Shown here: one piece after another, positions 6,121-12,693 of the stretch
How positions within the stretch are numbered: position 1 is the first letter of the stretch
Layout of the letters: the number at the start of each line of letters is the position of its first letter
Assembly: GCA_041685915.1 (NCBI GenBank)
Contig: JAWLEV010000071.1
Location: forward strand, 1-13,721
From: JAWLEV01 sp041685915
Lineage (GTDB): Bacteria; Chloroflexota; Anaerolineae; UBA1429
Reading direction: 5' to 3'
Length of the DNA: 13,721 bases
Made by a program: the position numbers and the translations under genes
The notes under the pieces: generated by a model
Seen by the model: only the letters and a program-made list of their open reading frames with translations
Told to the model about the DNA's origin: nothing
The model's database searches: none

Positions 6121-7736
6121 GGCTGGCCTCTTTGGGGATACAGGCGGGACCACCAGCCGAGGAAGAGGGCCGCCAGAGCACCTCCAATGAGGGTGAGAAG
6201 TACCAGAGCCAGGCAGAGCCCGGCCACAGCATCCGAGGCACCATAGTGCAGGTAATTATATACTCGCATGGCGATGGTCCCCTGCCCCGGTGGGGCCACG
6301 ATCAGGCTGGCTGCCAGTTCGCCGCTGGTAAAACTAGCTACCAGGCCAAAGGCGGCGACGAGGCCCGGAGCCAGAATGGGCAGACGTACCTGAAAAAAGC
6401 CCTGTAGGCGGCTCGTCTGCAGCACCTCTGCAGCCTCCAAAAGACGATGGTCGATGCGGCGTATATGCGCCTGCAGGATGAGGGCGCCCCAGGGGGCAAA
6501 GCGGCTGAGGGAGGCCAAGGCGGGCATCAGACGCCGGCCATATACGATATTGGGCGCTATGCGTCGCCACAGATTGATCGAACCGATGCCAACCAGAGAC
6601 GGAGGGATGGCCAGTTGGGCCATGACCACCGGCCACCAAATGGCGGCTGACCAGCCATTCCCCGATAGTTCGCGGGCCACGGGCAGGATCAGAATCGTGG
6701 TGGCACAGCCGGCCAGGAGACTTGTCAGGGCGGTGAAAACGATCTCGCTGCTCGCTGCCTGTAGCGTGTCGACGAGGAGGGGGAGGCTGCGGATGCTTTC
6801 CCAGAGCACAAGGAGGGGGACCGTAACTTGCATGGCGGCTATGAGCCAGGCAGCCTGCAGGAACATCCTCAATATGGCGGGCCATTGGGGGGAGACCTGC
6901 CAGGCTGAAAGGCGCCAGTTGGCTTTTACGTTCGCCCGTCTCAGGTTGCTTTGGGCAAGACTGATGGTGATCAGGGAAATGCACAGCAGCGGAGCGGCGG
7001 TCATCAACGCCCTGGAGGCGCTGGCTGTGGCGCTGTACTCGGCAAACGTCTCCAGGGCGTAGACGTTGGTCTGAAAGAGGGTGGGCACGCTGTAGTCCAG
7101 CAGGCTCAGCACGAACAAGAGTCCGCTGCTCGCGAGGATGTAGGGGGCGACGAGGGGCAGGATGATCCTGGCGAGACAACTGGTGTCGTTTCTGTATATC
7201 CGTGCCGCGGCGATCAGATCGGGATCGAGGGAGGCAAAGCCTATGAGGGCCAATCCTATGGCCAGGGGGAGCAAGGCCATGGTCTGTACCCACCAGCTTG
7301 CCGTCCAGCCCCTTGCCATAGCGCCAAGCGTGCCCGGGGACTGGCTCACCAGTGAGGACCAGGTCAGGGCGTGAATATACGGTGGCAGAGCGATCAGAGC
7401 CAGGATGCTCCAGCGAAGCCAGGAGAGCGGCGGTTCGTGCCATTGCCAAAGGAGGAGGGCGACGGCGACACCCAGGACTGTGCCCGCGATGGCGACAGCG
7501 CCTGCCAGCGACAGAGAACGGAGCAGTAACTGTAGGCGTCGTCCCTGGGGCAGGATAAGGGGCCCGATTTCCCCCTTTGCTATCGAGCCCGGCTCGCCAT
7601 CAAAGGGGATGGCGAGGATGGGACCCGAGACCAATGAAAGGAAAAGGAGGAGGCCCAGCCAATGAAAGAGTTGCGCGCTATGTTGTCGGATCTTTGACCA
7701 GGATAAACGTCGGTAATTCACGACCCTCTCGAACAT
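6117..7736 (-). CDS. ABC importer permease, two fused permease modules
   Basis: A 539-residue inner-membrane permease of the FbpB/ThiP type, in which two permease domains are fused. It is hydrophobic throughout with about twelve predicted membrane segments. The two cytoplasmic EAA loops that contact the ATPase are at about residues 173-196 (DPDLIAAARIYRN, then IILPL) and 432-455 (LLEAAEVLQTS, then VRLPIL). The first has lost the usual Gly. The ATG at 7736 is chosen because AGGAG lies a few bases upstream and overlaps the preceding stop codon; the open frame upstream to 7796 overlaps the binding-protein gene. The gap to that gene is 7 bases and the overlap with the ATPase gene is 4 bases, so all three are translationally coupled. 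Its family imports iron, thiamine, phosphonates or similar solutes. Confidence 0.92.
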   Translation of the reverse strand: MFERVVNYRRLSWSKIRQHSAQLFHWLGLLLFLSLVSGPILAIPFDGEPGSIAKGEIGPLILPQGRRLQLLLRSLSLAGAVAIAGTVLGVAVALLLWQWHEPPLSWLRWSILALIALPPYIHALTWSSLVSQSPGTLGAMARGWTASWWVQTMALLPLAIGLALIGFASLDPDLIAAARIYRNDTSCLARIILPLVAPYILASSGLLFVLSLLDYSVPTLFQTNVYALETFAEYSATASASRALMTAAPLLCISLITISLAQSNLRRANVKANWRLSAWQVSPQWPAILRMFLQAAWLIAAMQVTVPLLVLWESIRSLPLLVDTLQAASSEIVFTALTSLLAGCATTILILPVARELSGNGWSAAIWWPVVMAQLAIPPSLVGIGSINLWRRIAPNIVYGRRLMPALASLSRFAPWGALILQAHIRRIDHRLLEAAEVLQTSRLQGFFQVRLPILAPGLVAAFGLVASFTSGELAASLIVAPPGQGTIAMRVYNYLHYGASDAVAGLCLALVLLTLIGGALAALFLGWWSRLYPQRGQP

Positions 7737-7743
7737 GCCGCTC

Positions 7744-8784
7744 CTAGCGCACGAATACCTCGCGCAGTTCCTCTTGTGCTTGTTTGATCTGTTCATAGAC
7801 GGCCTGGAGGCCTATCTCCATGCCCTTTACTTCTGTCTCCTCCTGACAACCAGAGAATATCTGACTGTGGAGCGAGATATGGCTCCATCCAGAATCGATC
7901 AGTGCCTGGTCTATTTCCGGGCTGAGAAGGTAGTCGATGAGTTCTTTTCCGGCTTCAGGGTGTGGCGCGTCGGCGACCAGGGCTACACTGTTGGGAACGA
8001 TGAGCGTTCCCAGCTCGTCCTGATCGGGGAGGATGAGGCTTACCGGCTCGCCTCGCGATATGGCACTGCAAGCATCGTCGGTATCCGTAAGCCCCCACAG
8101 CAGTTCTCCCTTTACTACCAGGTCGCGAACCACCGAGTTTCCGTCGACGATGCGTACATCGGCATCCCGGACCTCCTGAAAGAACTCTTGGGCTCTTTCC
8201 GGGCCCCAGTGGGCGTATAGGGCGGCAGCATGTGTTGCCGTGGTGCCAAAGATGGGATAGGCAAGCCCAACCTGCTCTCCCGGCCATCGAGAATCTGTGA
8301 GGTCGTGTATGGAGTCGGGATATTCGTCTCGTTCCAGTTTTTCCGTGTTCACCACGATCACCCTCGCACGCCCCGCAAAGCCGGTCCAGTAGCCTTCAGG
8401 ATCGCGATAGACCGCAGGAATATCCTGGGCCGCCTCTGGCGTATAGGGGGCCAAGATACCGCGCTCTTTCAGGAGTAACGTCTGGGCGAATTCGCCGTTC
8501 CAAAAGACATCGGCCTGAGGCTGCTCCTTCTCGGCGATCAGGCGATTAACCAGGCCCGTCGTCTTGGCGGCCTCCACGTCGTACACGGCCAGCGCCTTGA
8601 TGCCAGTTTCCTCTTCAAAGCGATCGAGGATCGGCTCGGAATATATCTGATCGACCGAGGTATAGACGACGACCTGGGAAGGCTTTTTTTGACAGGCGGT
8701 GGTGCCAGCGAGGGTCGTTACCAGCACGAGCCCAAAAATGACGACCCGGGAATAAAGATTCCCTCTGAAGCGACGAGATAACAC
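7744..8784 (-). CDS. ABC importer substrate-binding protein (AfuA/FbpA-like, COG1840 type)
   Basis: A 346-residue extracytoplasmic binding protein. The GTG at 8784 is chosen over upstream ATGs because GGGAGG ends 5 bases before it and a normal export signal begins there: basic N-terminus (RRF..R), hydrophobic stretch 14-27, then C31 as likely lipid-attachment site. The lipobox TTAC has Thr at -3 instead of the usual Leu. The mature part opens with VVVYTSVDQIYSEPIL and carries the family's YDVEAAKTTGLVNRLIAEK and ADVFWNGE (91-98). Ferric-binding FbpA proteins hold iron with two adjacent tyrosines; where I expect them, this protein reads GLTDTDDA (231-238), so iron is not assured. It is the first gene of the operon and has its own promoter at 8826-8854. 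Confidence 0.9.
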   Translation of the reverse strand: MLSRRFRGNLYSRVVIFGLVLVTTLAGTTACQKKPSQVVVYTSVDQIYSEPILDRFEEETGIKALAVYDVEAAKTTGLVNRLIAEKEQPQADVFWNGEFAQTLLLKERGILAPYTPEAAQDIPAVYRDPEGYWTGFAGRARVIVVNTEKLERDEYPDSIHDLTDSRWPGEQVGLAYPIFGTTATHAAALYAHWGPERAQEFFQEVRDADVRIVDGNSVVRDLVVKGELLWGLTDTDDACSAISRGEPVSLILPDQDELGTLIVPNSVALVADAPHPEAGKELIDYLLSPEIDQALIDSGWSHISLHSQIFSGCQEETEVKGMEIGLQAVYEQIKQAQEELREVFVR

Positions 8785-8825
8785 GTTATCCTCCCTTTTG
8801 AAAAATGGCTCGACTGAATGACGCC

Positions 8826-8854
8826 AATATATCATGGTTCTTTTCTGATGGCTA
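8826..8854 (-). promoter_or_regulatory. Promoter of the ABC importer operon
   Basis: On the - strand TAGCCA (8849-8854, 4 of 6) stands 17 bases from TATATT (8826-8831, 5 of 6). Transcription would begin near 8819, about 35 bases before the GTG at 8784. No Fur-like palindrome, thiamine-box or other riboswitch was apparent in this short leader. Confidence 0.5.
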
Positions 8855-8923
8855 TTCCTCTTGGCGGCTGACAGGGACGTGAGGAGGCTGCATGGGTGTC
8901 GCGTCCACGGCAAGTACTGGCCG

Positions 8924-9547
8924 CTAGTTCACTTTGCGGATGCCACTCTCACCGCGCCGCTTCCGCAGATAGTTGCCTATCTGCCAGTCGCGGGCCGCCC
9001 GTTGCTTGCGTACCTTGCCCGAGGGCTGGCGGATGTAGGCATAGGTGACGGTACGGGTATAGCCACCGTCCTCATCATCGACGTGTTCCTGTTCCTGCTG
9101 CATGTCGATGATCTCCCCCTCCCACTGGCGCAGCAACTGAACCGTCATCAGGATCAGGGACAGCGCCCCCGCTGCGGCGAGGCCCAGGGCCAATCCCTGT
9201 CCGGCCTGGGGCACAAAGACGAGGACCGCTCCTATCACCACCAACCAAAAGAGGGCTACCCCCAATAGTTTGGGCAGAACCTTGCCCCCGCCACCGCTTT
9301 TTTTCTGCCCGGGGGCCGATGCTGTCCCTCCATAGGGAGAGGTGGCCATCCATTCATTCCCCATCCAACGGTGCCAGGCGCCGCTGCCCTCCTGCAGCAT
9401 CCACAGGTTGCCCTCCGCATCGGTGACCCTGATTTCGCCGAGGGCGACACGGTAACTATCGCCGTCCATGCGCCCGGCGGCGTAGGCGTCCGTCAGTTGG
9501 CGAAAGCGCCTCTCCGCCTGCCTAAACTGGTTCTCGTTACCTGTCAT
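8924..9547 (-). CDS. Small two-TM protein with Trp-rich N-terminal domain
   Basis: A 207-residue protein of unknown function. Residues 7-38 are a short helical region (FRQLTDAYAAGRMDGDSY) like the short helical motifs found at the ends of many small membrane proteins. Residues 40-68 read as a compact Trp-rich module with W49, W58, W61 and W66 (GNLWMLQ, GAWHRW, GNEW). A Gly/Ser/Lys linker (76-90) leads to two membrane segments at about 92-112 and 117-139, then an acidic stretch (QEQEHVDDEDG) and a basic C-terminus. The frame extends to 9727. The ATG at 9547 has GGAGG 8 bases upstream and is preferred. Both ends of the chain are probably on the same side of the membrane, most likely the cytoplasm. 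It may be transcribed with the gene ending at 9601, 53 bases away. Confidence 0.78.
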   Translation of the reverse strand: MTGNENQFRQAERRFRQLTDAYAAGRMDGDSYRVALGEIRVTDAEGNLWMLQEGSGAWHRWMGNEWMATSPYGGTASAPGQKKSGGGGKVLPKLLGVALFWLVVIGAVLVFVPQAGQGLALGLAAAGALSLILMTVQLLRQWEGEIIDMQQEQEHVDDEDGGYTRTVTYAYIRQPSGKVRKQRAARDWQIGNYLRKRRGESGIRKVN

Positions 9548-9600
9548 GTCTGTTTCCTCCAAAGTGTAGTGTGTTTCTATGTCTACGGTATGCTGCTCTG

Positions 9601-10098
9601 CTATGCGGAGCGTGGCTCTGCTGGTTCTTGATGGCGTGGTGCGCCGTGAGCGGCGAGGGATCGCCCCCGCGCGGCGTCCATCATGGCGTGGATATTCTCC
9701 AGGGGCGTATCCATGGGGAGATCGCATCCCGTGCTCAAGATGAAATTGTCGTGTGGGGCCATGGTCTCCATCAGTTCCGGGGTGGCGCGATAAACGCCGC
9801 TGGGCGTGCGCCCATTCAGTACCCGTACGGGATCCAGGTTACCCAGCAGCACCGCCTCCTCCGGTATCTCTTTGATCGTCTCGGCAAAGTCGACCATGGG
9901 CCCCAGGCTCAGTCCCTGGACTCCCGTCTCGATCATGGCTTCGATCAGGTGGTTGGTGCGCCCGCAGATGTGCAGGATGGGAACGGTATCCAGGGTGGCC
10001 ACGATCTCTTTGATATAGGGGCCGCGAATTGCTGAAAGTGATCGGGAGACAGGAGGCTGGCCGTGGGCTCGAACGATATCGACCATCTTTTTGGACAT
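9601..10098 (-). CDS. Half-length methylcobamide methyltransferase / URO-D family protein
   Basis: A 165-residue protein matching only the C-terminal half of the uroporphyrinogen-decarboxylase superfamily, whose members are usually about 340-400 residues. Residues 27-143 carry GPYIKEIVATL, VPILHICG, ETGVQGLSLG, AVLLGNLDP, FILSTGCDLP and DTPLENI. H43-x-C45 and C125 fit the His-x-Cys...Cys zinc site of MtaA/MtbA-type methylcobamide methyltransferases, which true HemE lacks. The missing half cannot be upstream, because sfsA ends at 10159. The ATG at 10098 follows a GA-rich SD-like stretch, and a good promoter precedes it (10127-10155). Residues 1-20 and the last 20 (APRHQEPAEPRSA end) do not look like the family. 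It is either a truncated remnant that captured a start, or a genuinely short, possibly inactive protein. Confidence 0.72.
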   Translation of the reverse strand: MSKKMVDIVRAHGQPPVSRSLSAIRGPYIKEIVATLDTVPILHICGRTNHLIEAMIETGVQGLSLGPMVDFAETIKEIPEEAVLLGNLDPVRVLNGRTPSGVYRATPELMETMAPHDNFILSTGCDLPMDTPLENIHAMMDAARGRSLAAHGAPRHQEPAEPRSA

Positions 10099-10126
10099 GA
10101 TACCCTCTCTCCCTTGATATGCGGGA

Positions 10127-10155
10127 ATCATACGTGAAAAAATGGTAACGGGCAA
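10127..10155 (-). promoter_or_regulatory. Promoter before the half-length methyltransferase gene
   Basis: On the - strand TTGCCC (10150-10155, 4 of 6) stands 17 bases from TATGAT (10127-10132, 5 of 6), with an AT-rich spacer. Transcription would begin near 10120, about 22 bases before the ATG at 10098. It sits just after the sfsA stop codon, so the shortened gene appears to be expressed on its own. Confidence 0.5.
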
Positions 10156-10158
10156 GCC

Positions 10159-10848
10159 TCAGCGTTGTTTATGGAAGGGAATGCGCCCGGCGATGCGAAT
10201 CTCTTCCAGCTCCACGTGACACGTATAGGCGCGCACCGTCACCCCCGAACGGGCGACGCGATACAGGATGTCGGCAAAGGCGGGATCCATCTCCTCATGG
10301 GGCGCAAAGGCCACCGCATCGGAGCGTTGCACCACAAAGGCCGCGGCGGCTCTGTCTCCCGAGGCCGCGATGGCGGCCAGCGTCTCCAGATGTCGACGTC
10401 CCCGGGCTGTGGGGGCGTCGGGAAAGAGGGCCAGCCCGTCCTCGACCAGGTTCACCGACTTGACCTCCACCCAGAGCGTTCCCTCTGAGCCCCTGAGACA
10501 AAAGTCGAGGCGGCTGTGATCTCGGATCACCTCCTGTTCTACGACGTCATAGCCTGCGCCCAGGGGGAGATCGTCATCCAGCGCCTCGCGAAAGAGGGCG
10601 TTGGGAAGCCGCGAGTCGACGGAGACCAGCTGGCTATTGTGCCTGACCAACACCAGATCGTAGGAGGTCTTGCGCGTTGGCTTGTCCACCCGCGTGATCC
10701 ATACGTCGCGCTCCGGCGTGAGCAGTTCGTACATGCGGCCCGGACTGGGCACGTGGGTCTTTACCTCCTGTCCGTCCACGGATACCGTGGCCAGAAAGCG
10801 ATTATGGCGCGTGACAAAGGCGCCGCGAAGCAGCGGCGGGAGTTTCAA
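10159..10848 (-). CDS. sfsA: SfsA family protein (sugar fermentation stimulation protein homologue)
   Basis: A 229-residue protein, close to the usual length of about 230-240. SfsA proteins bind nucleic acid and have a PD-(D/E)XK-like nuclease fold; in E. coli SfsA was named for its effect on maltose metabolism. Visible family motifs are RFLATV (17-22), THVPSPGRM (31-39), the RK-T-SYDLV stretch (59-65), HSRLDF (111-116, with D115), WVEVKSV (126-132, with E128 and K130), LFPDAPTARGRRHL (141-154), FVVQRSD and DPAFADIL. The frame is open to 12285, but homology begins here. A TTG at 10848 with GGAGG 4 bases before it gives the right length, and no ATG fits. A TAGAAT -10-like box lies at 10890-10895 without a clear -35 box. 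It is divergent from the sulfatase operon. Confidence 0.93.
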   Translation of the reverse strand: MKLPPLLRGAFVTRHNRFLATVSVDGQEVKTHVPSPGRMYELLTPERDVWITRVDKPTRKTSYDLVLVRHNSQLVSVDSRLPNALFREALDDDLPLGAGYDVVEQEVIRDHSRLDFCLRGSEGTLWVEVKSVNLVEDGLALFPDAPTARGRRHLETLAAIAASGDRAAAAFVVQRSDAVAFAPHEEMDPAFADILYRVARSGVTVRAYTCHVELEEIRIAGRIPFHKQR

Positions 10849-10982
10849 GGTGCCTCCATTGATGGTATCGCTACCTGAGTTGTGGCTAGATTCTACTGCT
10901 TTTGGGCCGGTGAGGAAAATGAAAACGAGATGGGGTGTAGATTTCGCACCGCTGTGAACGGGCGGTGAATGCGCAGGCGCCC

Positions 10983-11011
10983 TTGCAATCTCTTGTAGAA
11001 GCGAGTATAAC
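10983..11011 (+). promoter_or_regulatory. Promoter of the sulfatase operon
   Basis: TTGCAA (10983-10988, 4 of 6) stands 17 bases from TATAAC (11006-11011, 5 of 6). Transcription would begin near 11018, about 32 bases before the ATG at 11050. The 201-base divergent region (10849-11049) also serves sfsA on the other strand. Confidence 0.6.
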
Positions 11012-11049
11012 ATAAGAGACAGTTGGGCTGGAGACGGGGGAGCGACATC

Positions 11050-12438
11050 ATGGTGGAAAAGACGAATGTGCTCTTTATTCTGACCGACGATCAGGGAGTA
11101 TGGGCGGCGGGATGCTATGGCAACGACGAGATGCGCACGCCGAACCTGGATCGCTTGGCGGATCAAGGTACCCTTTTTGAGAACTTTTTTGTGGCTACCC
11201 CCGTCTGCTCTCCCAGCCGCGCCACGTTCCTCACTGGTCGCATCCCCTCCCAGCATGGCGTGCACGACTGGATCTGCGAGGGCAACGTGGGGCCTGACGC
11301 GGCACGCTACATCAAGGACGAGATCACTTACACGGACGTGTTGGCCGCCCACGGTTGGGCCTGCGGTATCAGCGGCAAGTGGCATCTGGGGGCCAGTCAG
11401 GTTTCTCAGCATGGCTTCCAGCATTGGTATGTCCATCAGAAGGGAGGCGGTCCCTATTACAACGCCCCCATGGTGCGCGATGGGAAATTGGTCAACGAGC
11501 CCGGCTATGTCACGGATAGGATCACCGACGACGCCCTGGCTTTCCTCGGCGCCCACGCCGACGACGAGGCGTCCTTTTATCTGAGCGTGCACTATACGGC
11601 ACCCCATAGCCCCTGGGACTGTCACCCTCAGGAGATCGTGGATTCCTACGACGACTGTACCTTTGACTCCTGCCCCCAGGAGCCCCGCCATCCCTGGGCC
11701 ACCTCGCTGACCGATCGTTGTCTGGGTGACCGCGAGATGCTCAAGGGATACTTTGCCGCCGTGACGGCCATGGACGCCAATGTGGGGCGTCTTCTGGACA
11801 GGCTGGAGGCGATGGGCGTGCGGGAGGACACGCTGGTGATCTTTGGCAGCGACAACGGGTTCAGTTGCGGGCATCACGGCTTCTGGGGCAAGGGCAATGG
11901 CACCGAGCCACGTAACATGTACGAGAACTCGATCAAGGTGCCCTTTATCGTCAGTCATCCGGGACGTATCCCCGCTGGCCGGGTGCAGGGGGCCATGGTC
12001 TCGGCCTATGACGTGATGCCCACCCTGCTGGAGTATCTGGATCTGCCCATGCCCCGGGAGCGGGATCCCGTGGGCAAGAGTTTTCTGCCCGTGCTGTTGG
12101 AGCAGGAAGATGAGGCGCGCCAGCAGGTGGTCGTCTATGACGAGTATGGGAACACGCGTATGGTACGTACCGAGGAATGGAAGTACGTCCGACGTTATCC
12201 CGATGGTCCCGACGAGTTGTGGAATCTGGTGGAGGATCCCGACGAGCGCCACAATCTTATCGACGAGCCCGGTCAGGGGCCGCACATCGCGCAGATGGAA
12301 CAGTTGCTGGAGGGATGGTTCGCCCGCTACGTGGACCCGGATGTGGACGGCCTAAAGCAGGATGTGACGGGGCGGGGGCAGTTGCGACCCGTCTTTCCCG
12401 CCTGGCAGGACGAGGGACCGGCTTATCACCACGATTAG
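11050..12438 (+). CDS. Type I (formylglycine) sulfatase
   Basis: A 462-residue sulfatase that should cleave a sulfate ester. The family signature is exact: CSPSRATFLTGR, with C53 converted to formylglycine and the C-x-P-S-R recognition sequence at 53-57. Metal ligands are D13 and D14 (ILTDDQG) and D268/N269 (FGSDNG). Catalytic residues include K110 and H112 (GKWHLG), the histidines in HYTAPHSP (181-188) and K281 (WGKG). No signal peptide is visible, so it is probably cytoplasmic and acts on imported oligosaccharides or small sulfate esters. The frame starts at 11023, but the ATG at 11050 follows GGGGGAG by 7 bases. No maturation enzyme is in the window. It heads an operon with a small unknown gene and a glycosidase-like gene, which suggests a sulfated glycan; the exact substrate cannot be told. 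Confidence 0.95.
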   Translation: MVEKTNVLFILTDDQGVWAAGCYGNDEMRTPNLDRLADQGTLFENFFVATPVCSPSRATFLTGRIPSQHGVHDWICEGNVGPDAARYIKDEITYTDVLAAHGWACGISGKWHLGASQVSQHGFQHWYVHQKGGGPYYNAPMVRDGKLVNEPGYVTDRITDDALAFLGAHADDEASFYLSVHYTAPHSPWDCHPQEIVDSYDDCTFDSCPQEPRHPWATSLTDRCLGDREMLKGYFAAVTAMDANVGRLLDRLEAMGVREDTLVIFGSDNGFSCGHHGFWGKGNGTEPRNMYENSIKVPFIVSHPGRIPAGRVQGAMVSAYDVMPTLLEYLDLPMPRERDPVGKSFLPVLLEQEDEARQQVVVYDEYGNTRMVRTEEWKYVRRYPDGPDELWNLVEDPDERHNLIDEPGQGPHIAQMEQLLEGWFARYVDPDVDGLKQDVTGRGQLRPVFPAWQDEGPAYHHD

Positions 12439-12469
12439 GGGAAAGTGAAATCCTGGAAAGGAGCATATC

Positions 12470-12664
12470 ATGGCCATCTATACCTATGCGAAATTGACAG
12501 AGGAACAGCTGGGAAAGGTGCGGGCCTTTGAAGAGGAGACGGACAGGCGCGTATTGGTTCTCCGTTCTTACAACGCGCAGCCGGACGAACTCGGCGAGGA
12601 GGAATTGGAAAAGCTCCAGGATCTGGAGGCGGAACTGGGGTATGTAATCCTCGCGGTAAAATAG
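12470..12664 (+). CDS. 64-residue protein of unknown function
   Basis: A short acidic protein with no membrane segment, signal or cysteine. The ATG is 31 bases after the sulfatase stop and 6 bases after AAAGGAG. The next gene starts 29 bases after its stop, so it sits firmly within the operon. It looks folded: a hydrophobic strand-like start (AIYTYAKL), a charged helix (TEEQLGKVRAFEEE), a strand (RVLVLRSY), a second charged helix (LGEEELEKLQDLEAEL) and a closing strand (GYVILAVK), a helix-strand repeat pattern. I do not recognise the family. A small accessory or binding protein for a neighbouring enzyme is possible but unproven. Translation signals and placement make it a real gene. Confidence 0.8.
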   Translation: MAIYTYAKLTEEQLGKVRAFEEETDRRVLVLRSYNAQPDELGEEELEKLQDLEAELGYVILAVK

Positions 12665-12693
12665 GCACTCACTATGGATTTTAAGGAGAGGGT

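Noticed and set aside
6334..7449. 371-codon open frame on the - strand inside the permease gene
   Set aside because: It is out of frame with the permease, rich in Arg, Pro, His and Gly with no domain, and is a shadow of codon bias.
8785..8923. Riboswitch or Fur site upstream of the ABC importer
   Set aside because: The leader is only about 35 bases and I found neither a Fur-like palindrome nor conserved thiamine-box sequence.
9601..10098. Naming the half-length protein as HemE (uroporphyrinogen decarboxylase)
   Set aside because: It lacks the N-terminal half that carries the HemE active-site aspartate, and it has the zinc-ligand pattern of methylcobamide methyltransferases.
10849..12285. 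Long open frame on the - strand upstream of and continuous with sfsA
   Set aside because: SfsA homology begins at the TTG at 10848 with a ribosome-binding site. The rest is antisense to the sulfatase, whose motifs are exact, and reads as low-quality protein produced by GC-rich third positions.
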